Shown: in pieces, positions 18,001 to 25,477 of the stretch | How the letters are laid out: each line of letters starts with the position of its first letter | Position numbering within the stretch: position 1 is the first letter of the stretch | Source: JBBQCW01 sp038319025 | GTDB lineage: Bacteria > Actinomycetota > Thermoleophilia > Solirubrobacterales > Solirubrobacteraceae | Direction: 5' to 3' | DNA: 64,000 nucleotides | Assembly: GCA_038319025.1 (NCBI GenBank) | Contig: JBBQCW010000011.1 | Span: 1-64,000 of the forward strand | The notes under the pieces: generated by a model | What the model was told of the DNA's origin: nothing | The model's input: only the letters and a program-made list of their open reading frames with translations | Database searches by the model: none | Program-made: the position numbers and the translations under genes

Positions 18001-19336
18001 CGGTCAGCCCGGTGTCGTCGGTCACTCGCAGACCCACGTTCACGGTTCCCGCCGCGGCGTAGACGTTGGTGGCGGCGGGTGTCGTTCCGGTGTCCGTCTC
18101 GTACGTTCCGTTGCCGTCCAGGTCCCACTCGTACTTGGCGATCGTGCCGTCGGTGTCCGCCGAGGCGGTGGCGTCAAAGGTCACGGTCTGCCCGGTCTTC
18201 GGGGAAAACGGTGAGTACGAGAAAGCAGCGGTCGGCGCAGAGCCGTCAAACCCGCAGCCGCTGCCCCGGGCACCCAGCTTGATGACGCGCCGGGTGCTGT
18301 TGGACACCAGGCCGCGATCAACCGCGAACAGCGCCCCACCGGTCGGCGCGAACGCGATGTGCGGGGAGTCTGAGAACTGACACGTCCCCGTGCCCGGGCC
18401 GCCGAACCGGCGCAGCTCGGCGCCGGTGGCGCCGGAGAACTCCAGTACACCGAAGCCGTTGGAAATCACCGGCGGGTCGCCGTAGGTTGTCGGGATGGCG
18501 TGCGCCACGGCGATCGTCCCGTCGGGCGCGGCCGCGATGTCGAGCGGGAAGAACGGATGGGCGTCGGTGCTCAGGATGGTGGCTGAGGTATCGACCACGA
18601 GCGACGGACTGAAGCGCAGGATGCGCCCGGCGCTGGAATCGTCCGGGTCGTGGTCGAGCACCAGCAGGTCGCCGGTTGCGGTCACGGACATCGCCTCGAT
18701 GTCGTCGTCGGACGAGGTGGTGACACCCGAGAGGCTCACCTGCCCGCCGATCTTCACCCCGGCGGAGGTGAACTTCTGCAGGACCGGATCGCCGGCCGTC
18801 GTGTGGCCCGCTATGTAGACGTTGCCGTTGGCCTGATCGATCGCGATGGCTCCCGGCGCGTCCAGCCGGCCTGCGCCGGAGAACGTCGAGGTGGAGAACA
18901 GCACGGGCGCCGTGGCCGGGTTGTCGAGGTCATAGCGCTGCACGCGGTCCGGGGCGGCGCCCGATCCGGGGCGGACGCTGTACAGGTAGTGCTTGACGCC
19001 GGCGTCGCCGATGGCGATGTCGCCGAAGTCCTGCGCGAAGAACCCGCTCGCGTCGAACTGGTTGGCCAGTTCGTCCGTGAATACCCCCGCCGCGGTGAAG
19101 CGCACGATCTTGAAGCTGACCCCGCTCAGGTCCGTGCGCAGGTCGGTGACGAGCACGTCGCCGTTCTTCGGGTCTGTGACCACGCTGCCGGGGGCGACGA
19201 ACTGCCCTTGGCCTGTGCCCTTGGACCCAAATGCGGTCAACTGGCCAAACGTGCCCGCCTGCGCGGCCCCGACGGACGACAGTGCGGCGGCTCCACAGAG
19301 CAGGCAAGCGAGCAGGGCGAAGCGAGCGCGGGACAT
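15035..19336 (-). CDS. Exported NHL-propeller protein with ten PKD domains
   Basis: First gene of the operon, 1433 residues, with a signal peptide (FALLACLLCGAAALSSVGAAQA). Residues about 25-365 are NHL-type blades (FGSKGTGQGQFVAPGSVV, GAIAIDQANGNVYIAGH). About 367-1285 hold ten PKD domains of roughly 92 residues, nine with an almost identical core KYEWDLDGNGxxETDT; the tenth reads YAWDLDNDGVFET. A basic beta-rich domain ends the protein (RLRASPSWKKK). No sortase motif or transmembrane helix is seen at the C-terminus, so it is probably released or held by its propeller partners. PKD arrays usually act as extracellular spacers or in protein-protein contact; function here is unknown. The promoter region lies in the 201-bp divergent gap to the FtsH-like gene. 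Confidence 0.88.
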   Translation of the reverse strand: MSRARFALLACLLCGAAALSSVGAAQAGTFGQLTAFGSKGTGQGQFVAPGSVVTDPKNGDVLVTDLRTDLSGVSFKIVRFTAAGVFTDELANQFDASGFFAQDFGDIAIGDAGVKHYLYSVRPGSGAAPDRVQRYDLDNPATAPVLFSTSTFSGAGRLDAPGAIAIDQANGNVYIAGHTTAGDPVLQKFTSAGVKIGGQVSLSGVTTSSDDDIEAMSVTATGDLLVLDHDPDDSSAGRILRFSPSLVVDTSATILSTDAHPFFPLDIAAAPDGTIAVAHAIPTTYGDPPVISNGFGVLEFSGATGAELRRFGGPGTGTCQFSDSPHIAFAPTGGALFAVDRGLVSNSTRRVIKLGARGSGCGFDGSAPTAAFSYSPFSPKTGQTVTFDATASADTDGTIAKYEWDLDGNGTYETDTGTTPAATNVYAAAGTVNVGLRVTDDTGLTGTSTAGVVVVQGHPPTAHITASPNPAATGTTVAYDASTSVDTDGTITKYEWDLDGNGSFETDTGATATTTKSYATAQTPTVHLRVTDDDGLTGTAQIAVTISNRPPTASFTATPTSAATGTSIAFDAGASADPDGVIAKYEWDLDGNGTYETDTGTTATTTKTYATPAARDIHLRVTDANGATATTMRTVTATNRAPVPSFTASPNPVGANSTASFDASASADPDGTITKYEWDLDGNGTFETDTGTTATTSTTYATAGTRTVKLRITDDLGATATKNVDVVVTSTQPPVASFTVTPSTAATGTSIAFDAGASNDPDGLPITKYEWDLDGNGTYETDTGTTATTAKTYAKSGVRTVHLRVTDGSSDSATTMRTVTITNRGPSASFTATPATAPTGTSVAFNAGGSVDPDGTIAKYEWDLDGNGSFETDTGTTATTAKIYTTPAARTITLRVTDDEGATATTTVAVTSNNQAPTAAFTATPSTAGLGQTVAFNAGTSADPDGTIAKYEWDLDGNGSFETDTATTATTSTSYAGPGAKHVQLRVTDDHGAMTTIAHDVTVLNAPLPVAAASADLPSALTGTPITFDASSSTAPSSSIAKYEWDLDGNGTYETDTGTTASATKTYATPGPVTVHLRVTNAVGLADTTSVAVTATNRAPVAAFSATPPNAPAGAAVTFSAAGSADPDGAIVKYEWDLDGNGSFETDTGATPSATTTYATVTTRTVHLRVTDNLSASGTVGVPVTTVAGNHSPTAAFTVSPGSANVGEVVTLDGRGSTDIDVGGRIVDYAWDLDNDGVFETRSFATPQITASFSSPGLHNVRLRVTDEGTPGLTDVATRTVDVHLAEVQIPPVTTPDPPVTVTVPVPPPTLTPILTLPGASIVLKATTKIPVTLACPVGGTACTTTVTLLTATAGKRATAAKAPTTLGKVTAQAAAGKTVTAKFALSHTGAALLRKTRSISATFSSVTAGGTLTNVVAKRAVRLRASPSWKKK
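15480..18240 (-). repeat. Ten in-frame tandem PKD repeats of about 276 bp
   Basis: Coding tandem repeat within the 1433-residue protein. The stretch encoding YEWDLDGNG recurs about every 270-280 bp with nearly identical DNA (plus strand: ccgttgccgtccaggtccca and close variants). Similarity is greatest in this core and falls in the linkers, so copies have diverged but may still recombine. Confidence 0.9.
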
Positions 19337-19406
19337 GACGGCGATGATGGAGACAACACGCCGGTGCGATGTGACGAATATGTCAACATTGCGTCCACGG
19401 CCACGT

Positions 19407-19433
19407 GTGCAGTTTGTGTGAAAGCAGTGTCAA
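19407..19433 (-). promoter_or_regulatory. PHO-box-like array 1 before the exported-protein operon
   Basis: On the minus strand the pentamers TTGAC, TTCAC and TGCAC start exactly 11 bp apart, about 71-97 bp upstream of the operon start at 19336 and in its sense orientation. The spacing and the TTCAC core match the array upstream of pstS. TTGACA within the first unit could double as a -35 element. Regulator binding is inferred. Confidence 0.4.
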
Positions 19434-19457
19434 CGCCGGGCAGGGCTTGCGGAATCT

Positions 19458-19484
19458 GTGAACGTCATGTAACCGTGAAGTGAA
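19458..19484 (-). promoter_or_regulatory. PHO-box-like array 2 before the exported-protein operon
   Basis: Minus-strand pentamers TTCAC, GTTAC, TTCAC at exact 11-bp spacing (plus strand GTGAA 19458, GTAAC 19469, GTGAA 19480). This array lies midway in the divergent gap, about 122-148 bp from the operon start and 54-80 bp from the FtsH-like start, so it might also affect that gene. Confidence 0.4.
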
Positions 19485-19537
19485 AGCAACACAATCTTTT
19501 CCGGTCGTTCACATCCAGGGGTCCGGCCGTCGCCAGA

Positions 19538-21583
19538 GTGACGACTCCTGTGGCTCTAGATACCGTCCCTCACCCTGACTCCGCCGCCCCGGACGAACCG
19601 CCGCGCAAGGTGCGCGACACCCGTCCGGCGCCGCCCCAGCGCAACGCGACCATGGAGCGGATCGGCGCCGCAGCCCTCTGGGTGCTGCGCCTTCCCTTGA
19701 AGGACGTCATCGCGACATTCTTGGCGGCCTCCACCCTGTTGCTGACGATCACGTTCTTCGTGCTGCTGGGCAACCAGAAGCCCCAAACTCCCGGCGTGCG
19801 CGTTCCGCTCTCGGCCGTCACCAAGGCGATCGTCGCCAAGCAGGTCGACCAGGCGATCCTGTTCGACCACGACGCCCGCGTGGCCATCCACCTGCGCGCC
19901 AGCGGTCAGCAGTTCTGGGCTGCCTACCCCAAATCCGACGCTCAGACGCAGTCGATGCTGCGCCAGCTCAACGTGTCGGGCGCCAGCACCACCGTCGACC
20001 AGCAGACCAGCAAGAGCACGCAGCTGATCATCCTGCAGTTCCTACTGCCGATCCTGATCCTCGTCTGCCTGTTCGCTCTTTTCACTCGCGTCATCGCCGA
20101 CGACGGCTCAGGCGGCATCGCCTCGTTCTCCAACTTCACCGGGAAGGGCAAGAAGAAGGGCAAGGGAACCACCCACCAGGTCACGTTCGCCGACATCGCG
20201 GGCGTGCCGGAGGCCGTGGCTGAGCTGCGGGAGATCAAGGACTACCTGGACGATCCCGCCAAATACCGCGAGCTCGGCGCCGGGGCACCTAAGGGCGTCC
20301 TACTGGTCGGCCCTCCCGGTACGGGCAAGACGCTGCTGGCCAAGGCGGTCGCCGGCGAGGCCGACGCCAACTTCTTCTCGCTCTCGGGTTCGGACTTCGT
20401 GGAGTCGCTGGTCGGCGTGGGCGCGGCCCGCGTGCGTGACCTGTTCAAAAAGGCGCGCGCCGCCGCTCCCGCAATCATCTTCATCGACGAACTCGACGCC
20501 GCCGGTCGCAAGCGCGGTGCCGGCATCGGGCAAGGCAACGACGAGCGCGAGCAGACGCTGAACGCACTGCTGGTGGAGATGGACGGTTTCGGAGGCGACG
20601 CCGGCCTCGTCGTCCTGGGCGCCACCAACCGCCCTGACGTGCTCGACGACGCACTGCTGCGACCTGGCCGGTTTGACCGCCAGGTCACGGTCGACACTCC
20701 TGACGTACACGGCCGCCTGGAGATCCTGCGGCTGCACGCCGGCGCCAAGCCGCTGGAGGCCGGTACCTCGCTGGAGCAGATCGCCAAGCTGACGCCCGGG
20801 TTCTCCGGTGCCGAGCTGGCCAACGTGATCAACGAGGCGGCGCTGCTCACCGTCCGTGAGGGGCGCAGCGAGCTCGATCAGAAGACGCTGGAGGAGGCGA
20901 TCGACCGCGTCGTCGCCGGTCCGGCCAAGAAGCACCTGCTGACCGACCAAGAGCGCTGGATCATCTCCATCCACGAGGCCTCGCACGCCGTCGTCGCCCG
21001 GTCGATCGGCCAGTCCACGTCTGTCCAGAAGCTCTCGATCGTCGCCCGTGGACGCTCGATGGGCACGGCCGCCCACATGCTCACCAACCGCGACCTGCTC
21101 GTACAGCAGGAGCCTGATCTGCAGCGGCAACTGGTAGCCGTGACGGCCGGCGCCGCGGGCGAGCAGCTGGAGTTCGGCGTTCTCTCCACCGGCGTTCATG
21201 ACGACCTGCACTCCGCAACCGGGCTGGCGCGCTCGATGGTCACCTCCTACGGGATGTCACCGCTGCTGGGGCCCGTCACGGTTGGAGAGGCCGCGGGTGA
21301 AGTCTTCCTCGGCGCCTCCCTCCAGGACCTCGGCTCAGTGGCACCCGACACGCTGAACATCATCGACGCTGAGACCGAGCGCCTGGTCGGCGACGCCAAG
21401 GCGCGCGCCGAGTTCGTGCTGGAGCACAACCGCACCGCACTCCATGAGGTGGCCAACGCGCTGCTCGAACACGAGAGCCTGTCCGGTCACGCCCTTGAGG
21501 CGCTGCTGTCAACCGTCACCGCCATCCCCATCGAGGATCTCGAGAACGTCCGTCGCCCGAACGCGAGCCGGGACTCCTCATGA
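19538..21583 (+). CDS. FtsH-family AAA zinc metalloprotease (paralogue)
   Basis: Membrane-bound ATP-dependent protease, 681 residues. Two transmembrane helices (about 57-78 and 162-184) enclose an external segment of some 80 residues. The AAA module has Walker A GPPGTGKT (about 259), Walker B IIFIDELDAAGRKRGAG and the second region of homology ATNRPDVLDDALLRPGRF. The M41 peptidase has HEASH at about 479-483 and the third-ligand region GVHDDLHSATGLARSMV. The pore loop reads VESLVGVGAARVRD; most FtsH proteins have MFVGVGASR here, so the pore Phe is Leu. The GTG start has no clear ribosome site; Met39 is a possible alternative but would leave the helix intact. The stop overlaps the next ATG by 4 nt. 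Probably a specialised paralogue rather than the housekeeping FtsH. Confidence 0.88.
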   Translation: MTTPVALDTVPHPDSAAPDEPPRKVRDTRPAPPQRNATMERIGAAALWVLRLPLKDVIATFLAASTLLLTITFFVLLGNQKPQTPGVRVPLSAVTKAIVAKQVDQAILFDHDARVAIHLRASGQQFWAAYPKSDAQTQSMLRQLNVSGASTTVDQQTSKSTQLIILQFLLPILILVCLFALFTRVIADDGSGGIASFSNFTGKGKKKGKGTTHQVTFADIAGVPEAVAELREIKDYLDDPAKYRELGAGAPKGVLLVGPPGTGKTLLAKAVAGEADANFFSLSGSDFVESLVGVGAARVRDLFKKARAAAPAIIFIDELDAAGRKRGAGIGQGNDEREQTLNALLVEMDGFGGDAGLVVLGATNRPDVLDDALLRPGRFDRQVTVDTPDVHGRLEILRLHAGAKPLEAGTSLEQIAKLTPGFSGAELANVINEAALLTVREGRSELDQKTLEEAIDRVVAGPAKKHLLTDQERWIISIHEASHAVVARSIGQSTSVQKLSIVARGRSMGTAAHMLTNRDLLVQQEPDLQRQLVAVTAGAAGEQLEFGVLSTGVHDDLHSATGLARSMVTSYGMSPLLGPVTVGEAAGEVFLGASLQDLGSVAPDTLNIIDAETERLVGDAKARAEFVLEHNRTALHEVANALLEHESLSGHALEALLSTVTAIPIEDLENVRRPNASRDSS

Positions 21584-22329
21584 CCGCGCGCGCGGCTCTC
21601 GCCGTCGCGCTTGTCGCGCTGGTCTGCTCGGCCACCGGCCTGGCCGACGCCGCCGGAAACGCCGTCTCGGCCGCGGTGAGCTCGCGCACCACGGTGAAGC
21701 TGAGCAAGAACGGCAAGCTCTCCGCGGCGATCATCCCGACGGTCGCTCGCGCGCGCAACGCGTCAAAGCTCGGCGGCAGGTCGGCCACCGATCTCACGCT
21801 GACCTGCCCGGCCAACACAGTTGATCTGGGCACGTGGTGCCTGCTGAGCGGCTCCTACCCGGTCGACCCGAAGGACTCCGGCAAGAACGACTACTTCTTC
21901 GCGACCCAGGCGTGCGTGGCGCTGGGCGGTTACCTGCCCACCGCGGCCCAGCTGATCGGCGCCGCAAGCCGCGTGAAGTTGGCCTCCACCATCACCGACA
22001 ACGACAGCGCCGCGGGGATCGACGAGGACGCCACCGACGGCTTGAAGGACAAGCGCGAGATGAGCGCCACGCTCGTCACGACAGCGGCCGGCTCCAGCGC
22101 GGCAGGTTCGGAAGGCGTCAGCACCGGCTCTCGCGGGGACCCACGCGCAGGCGAGCCCGACCCGACTCCCCAACCGGCCAACCCCGCGCCCGACACGCTC
22201 CAGTACGTGACCGTCTACGACAACGGTGACAAGGGCGGCTTCGCCGGCTCGCAGCCCGTCAGCGCCCCGCAGTCCTTCCGCTGCGCCTTTGACAAACAGC
22301 AGGGCGCGGCCACCAACGAAATCGGCTGA
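21580..22329 (+). CDS. Small secreted protein of unknown function
   Basis: 249 residues. A signal peptide (LAVALVALVCSATGLADA) is followed by a basic segment, then NASKLGGRSATDLTLTCP, LGTWCLLSG and ACVALGGYLPTAAQLIGAAS. The spacing of four cysteines and the WC-(x)n-ACxxxGGxLPT order resemble C-type-lectin-like or formylglycine-generating-type exported folds, but I cannot assign either. An acidic/Pro-rich linker (GEPDPTPQPANPAPD) precedes the end. The ATG overlaps the FtsH-like stop by 4 nt, so the two are translationally coupled and the protein may be a substrate, partner or regulator of that protease; this is inference from position. Confidence 0.75.
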   Translation: MTARAALAVALVALVCSATGLADAAGNAVSAAVSSRTTVKLSKNGKLSAAIIPTVARARNASKLGGRSATDLTLTCPANTVDLGTWCLLSGSYPVDPKDSGKNDYFFATQACVALGGYLPTAAQLIGAASRVKLASTITDNDSAAGIDEDATDGLKDKREMSATLVTTAAGSSAAGSEGVSTGSRGDPRAGEPDPTPQPANPAPDTLQYVTVYDNGDKGGFAGSQPVSAPQSFRCAFDKQQGAATNEIG

Positions 22330-22378
22330 CGCCGGAGCGGGGCGACGGGGCGCCCCCGAGCGCCCGGGCAGGCCCCCG

Positions 22379-22421
22379 GTGGCTCGCAAAGTTGCTCTAT
22401 ATGAACATGTTTGCGTGCCAC
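22379..22421. repeat. 43-bp palindromic interspersed element, copy A
   Basis: Arms GTGGCTCGCAAA and TTTGCGTGCCAC form a 12-bp inverted repeat with one T/T mismatch. The centre contains CTATATGAAC. Lies between two convergent genes, 49 bp after the plus-strand stop and 18 bp before the minus-strand stop. Same length and same invariant positions as copies B and C. No T tract follows on either strand, so it is not a standard terminator. Confidence 0.85.
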
Positions 22422-22439
22422 CCCCAGCGATCCGGATCG

Positions 22440-22955
22440 TCAGAACCGGTCCCATGGCCACGGCTGGGCACTGCCGTGGCGCTCGATCGTCGGGCCTGTC
22501 GGCGCGGGGGCGCGGCCGAACAGACCGGGGCCGACCTGAACGATCCGCGCCCGCTCCACCCGCGCGAACGGGTCGTCACGCAGCATTGCGCTCGCCCCCG
22601 GGCTGCGCCGAACGGTCACGGCGCCCGCGAAGTGGCTGTCGTCGGTGAGCAGCGTGCTCACCACGTCGGCCGGCGGCGCGGCGAGGACGTCGCGGCGCGC
22701 CTGCGCCACGGCGCCGTCGTCGAACAGAAGGAACCCTGCGTCGAGAGGTGGCCACACCAGCGAGCACCACGCCTCCTCCCCCGCCGGGTCGATGACGCGC
22801 ACGTCGACCCGCCGGGCCGAGCGCACGGGCTTTGAGGCGCGCACCCAGGCGGCCAACCAGCCTGCGTCGCGCCCGTCGGCGTCGTGCAGCGCGGCCTGGG
22901 CAAACGCTCCCTCAGCCGGGGCGTCGAGCAGCGCGAGCCAGCAGCGGTCGCTCAC
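22440..22955 (-). CDS. Hypothetical protein coupled to a peroxiredoxin-like gene
   Basis: 171 residues from the GTG at 22955, chosen because it overlaps the stop of the upstream peroxiredoxin-like gene in a GTGA and because coding quality starts there (VSDRCWLALLDAPAEGAF). A longer frame runs upstream but only through the neighbour's coding sequence. Visible features are DVRVIDPAGEEAWCSLVWPP and FLLFDDGAVAQARRDVLAAP. No signal peptide or membrane segment. I do not recognise the family; coupling to a thioredoxin-fold protein is the only clue to its role. Confidence 0.65.
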   Translation of the reverse strand: MSDRCWLALLDAPAEGAFAQAALHDADGRDAGWLAAWVRASKPVRSARRVDVRVIDPAGEEAWCSLVWPPLDAGFLLFDDGAVAQARRDVLAAPPADVVSTLLTDDSHFAGAVTVRRSPGASAMLRDDPFARVERARIVQVGPGLFGRAPAPTGPTIERHGSAQPWPWDRF

Positions 22956-23452
22956 GCCGGCGGATCCCAGTCCGGGCGGATCGCTTGGGTGACGGCGCGC
23001 AGGTCGGCGCGCAGCTCCTCGGCCCCCGGCCGCCCCCAATACCAGTACCCGTTGTAGGCGCTGTGGACGACGAGGTCCGGCGTGAGGACGAACACGGCGG
23101 GGAGGTACGGGTCGTGCAAGGTGTCGGTCGTCTCCCGCAGTCCCAGCTCCTTCTGCGCGCTGCGCTCGGGGTCCGACAGGAACGTCCAGCGCGCGCCCGC
23201 ACCGGCCCGAAACGCCGACGAGACCTCGGGCGAATCCACGCTCAGCGAGACGACGTTCGTATACGCCACCTCAACTTCGTCCTGGAAGGCGACGAGCCTG
23301 CGCAGGAACGCCTGCTCCTTCGGGCACCACCATCCGCGATAGGTCTGTAGGACGGTCGGGTCGCCGCCCACGAGGTCGGACAGGCGCCGCTCGCGCCCGG
23401 CGTGATCGGGCAGGACGAGGTCGGGGAAGACGTCACCGGGAACAGGGGGCAT
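22952..23452 (-). CDS. Peroxiredoxin-like (AhpC/TSA) protein
   Basis: 166-residue thioredoxin-fold protein without signal peptide. It opens with GDVFPDLVLPDHAGRERRLSDL, the usual peroxiredoxin start, and has the active-site region TYRGWWCPKEQAFLRRL, with one cysteine at the peroxidatic position but Lys-Glu where many relatives have a second cysteine. DPYLPAVFVLTPDLVVH is the later strand that normally carries the conserved Pro and Arg region. It may reduce peroxides with an external thiol, or be a non-catalytic relative. Divergent from the gene at 23589 across a 136-bp gap in which I see no clear element. Confidence 0.8.
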   Translation of the reverse strand: MPPVPGDVFPDLVLPDHAGRERRLSDLVGGDPTVLQTYRGWWCPKEQAFLRRLVAFQDEVEVAYTNVVSLSVDSPEVSSAFRAGAGARWTFLSDPERSAQKELGLRETTDTLHDPYLPAVFVLTPDLVVHSAYNGYWYWGRPGAEELRADLRAVTQAIRPDWDPPA

Positions 23453-23588
23453 GGTCGTGCCGTCCCGCGAGTGCCGCGCGCGTTACGGCCGCGGGTGGGC
23501 CGCATTGACCATGACAGTCATGGGTTTTGCGTCCCCGGTCACCGCACCGCGGCTGTAACGCCCGGCGATCCGGCGGGACCATCAGCCC

Positions 23589-24275
23589 ATGCCCCTCCCC
23601 GCCGCCCCCGCCGACCTACCCCACACCCGCGACGCCCTGCACCGCATCGCCGAGGAGGTGCTGTCGGCCCGTCGGGTCCAGGCGACCGGGAACGAGATCG
23701 CGCTCACCGTGCCGCCCGGGGGCGGCGTCGGTACTCCGGACTTTCCGAGCGGCGGCTGGGTCCACATCGTCGGCGCCGAGCTCGTCGTGGGCGCCCCCGA
23801 CGGCGCCGTCACGCGTACGCCGATCACCTCCGTCAAAGCGGCGGCACTATCCGCCGGGCTCAACACCGCCGAGTCACTGGACGACAGCCCCTTGGCCGTC
23901 GACCAGGCCTCGGCCGCGTTTCTCACCACCGTGTTCGCGTTCGCGGCCGATGCCCTGGAGTCCCTGCGCACCGACGCCGACGCCGCCGCCTCCCCTGTCC
24001 GCCTGTGGCCCGAGCACTTCGACCTCGCCTACGAAGAAGGCGACGAGGCCACCGGGCGGCGAGCCGGGTATGGCGTCTCGCCCGGGGATGAGCACCACCC
24101 CGCGCCCTACGCGTACGTGACGCCATGGGTGGCGCCCGCGCCGGACCCCGTGCTGTGGCAGGCCACCGGCTTCACCGGGGCCGAGATCGGCTGGGCCGAC
24201 CTGGCCGCAGCGGCCGATCCGCACGCCACCCTGCTGGCCTTCTGGAGCGATCGCCGGGCAGCGCTGCGGGCATGA
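23589..24275 (+). CDS. Conserved hypothetical protein (WPEHFD motif)
   Basis: 228 residues, soluble, no signal peptide. The distinctive parts are VRLWPEHFDLAYEEGDE, GYGVSPGDEHHPAPYAYVTPW and LLAFWSDRR. Proteins with a WPEHFD segment followed by SPGD and PYxYV are, to my knowledge, common hypotheticals in actinobacteria without a known reaction. First gene of a plus-strand operon that continues without a break through an antiporter, an ECF sigma factor and its anti-sigma factor; the stop overlaps the next ATG by 4 nt. Confidence 0.75.
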   Translation: MPLPAAPADLPHTRDALHRIAEEVLSARRVQATGNEIALTVPPGGGVGTPDFPSGGWVHIVGAELVVGAPDGAVTRTPITSVKAAALSAGLNTAESLDDSPLAVDQASAAFLTTVFAFAADALESLRTDADAAASPVRLWPEHFDLAYEEGDEATGRRAGYGVSPGDEHHPAPYAYVTPWVAPAPDPVLWQATGFTGAEIGWADLAAAADPHATLLAFWSDRRAALRA

Positions 24276-25477
24276 CGACGATCCACTTCACCAACCTGCT
24301 GATCGTCTTCGCCGTCGCGTTCCTGGCGCCTCTCACGCTGGGCCTGGCCCCGAACCTGCGCCTTCCTGCGGTGGTTCTGGAGATTGTCGCCGGCATCGTG
24401 ATCGGCCCAGCCGGGCTGGGCTGGGTCACGGTCGACGAGCCGATCGCGGTGTTCGCGCTCGTCGGGCTGGCCGTGCTGCTGTTTCTCGCCGGCTTGGAAG
24501 TGGAGTTCGACCAGCTCCGCGGCCGCCTGCTGCGGCTCGCACTCGTGGGCTTCGCCATGTCGTTCGGTCTGGCGCTCCTCGTCGGGCTCGGGCTGCAGGC
24601 CTCCGGGGCGGTGCGCAACACGGTTTTCGTCGCGATCGTGCTGAGTGCCACCTCGCTCGGCGTCGTCATCCCGGTCCTGAAGGACGCCGGGCTGACCGGC
24701 TCGCCGTTCGGGCAGCTCGTGATCGCCGCCGCCTCGATCGCCGACGTGGCGACGATCCTGCTCCTCTCGCTCCTGTTCAGCGACGAAACCTCGGACCTGA
24801 GCGCCAAGCTCGTGCTCCTCGGGCTGCTGGCCGCCTTTGCGCTGGCCGTCGCCTTCACGGTGCTCGCTGCGCGACACTCGCGGCGCCTGTCCGAAACGCT
24901 CCAGCGCCTGCAGGACACCACCGCGCAGATCCGGGTCCGCGGGGCGTTCCTGCTGATGCTCGCGTTCGTCGCCCTGGCCCAGAACCTCGGGCTGGAGGTC
25001 ATCCTCGGCGCTTTCATCGCCGGCGCACTGCTGTCGGTCTTGGACCCCGACCAGATGATGACCCACCCCGAGTTCCGCACGAAGCTGGAGGCCATCGGGT
25101 ACGGCGTCTTCATCCCCGTCTTCTTCGTGACGAGCGGCCTGCGGTTCGACCTGAACGCGCTGACCCAGAGCGCCTCCACGGTCGCCCGGGTGCCCGTGTT
25201 CCTGCTCGCGCTGCTGCTGGTGCGCGGCCTGCCGGCTCTGCTGTACCGCTCCTACCTGGGCAACGACCGCCAAACCGCCGTCGCCGGCCTGCTCCAGGCG
25301 ACGTCGCTGCCGTTCATCGTCGCCTCCACGCAGATCGGCCTGTCTCTGCACCTGCTGACCGCCGCCACGGCCGCCGGACTGGTGGCCGCCGGACTCCTGT
25401 CCGTGCTCATCTTCCCGCTGCTGGGCCTGACGATCCTGGGCCGCGCCCCGACCGAAGCCGAGCCTGCGGTGCCATGA
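24272..25477 (+). CDS. CPA2-family Na+(K+)/H+ antiporter
   Basis: 401 residues, almost wholly hydrophobic, with about 12-13 membrane helices. Family marks: LRLPAVVLEIVAGIVIGPAGLG in the first third, VLLFLAGLEVEFDQLRG in helix 3-4, and VILGAFIAGALLSVLDPDQM in the core. It ends soon after the last helix, so it lacks the cytosolic RCK/TrkA-N domain of KefB/KefC. The start at 24272 is preferred to a longer frame because it overlaps the previous stop by 4 nt and begins at the first helix. Likely exchanges monovalent cation for protons in the cell membrane. Operon partner of the ECF sigma factor gene that follows with another 4-nt overlap. Confidence 0.88.
   Translation: MTTIHFTNLLIVFAVAFLAPLTLGLAPNLRLPAVVLEIVAGIVIGPAGLGWVTVDEPIAVFALVGLAVLLFLAGLEVEFDQLRGRLLRLALVGFAMSFGLALLVGLGLQASGAVRNTVFVAIVLSATSLGVVIPVLKDAGLTGSPFGQLVIAAASIADVATILLLSLLFSDETSDLSAKLVLLGLLAAFALAVAFTVLAARHSRRLSETLQRLQDTTAQIRVRGAFLLMLAFVALAQNLGLEVILGAFIAGALLSVLDPDQMMTHPEFRTKLEAIGYGVFIPVFFVTSGLRFDLNALTQSASTVARVPVFLLALLLVRGLPALLYRSYLGNDRQTAVAGLLQATSLPFIVASTQIGLSLHLLTAATAAGLVAAGLLSVLIFPLLGLTILGRAPTEAEPAVP

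Noticed and set aside
15480..18240. Regularly spaced repeats considered as CRISPR
   Set aside because: Period about 276 bp, in frame and coding for PKD domains; no 25-40-bp repeat/spacer unit and no cas genes.
19372..19386. Further TTCAC-like pair near the operon start considered as a third PHO array
   Set aside because: Spacing is 10 bp, not 11, and only two units are present.
22379..22421. Repeat A considered as an intrinsic terminator for two convergent genes
   Set aside because: No T tract on either strand, and the other two copies lie between tandem genes at varied distances from stops.
24107..25351. 414-residue minus-strand open frame opposite the antiporter
   Set aside because: Gln/Glu/Arg-rich shadow of a hydrophobic gene; no homology-like motifs.
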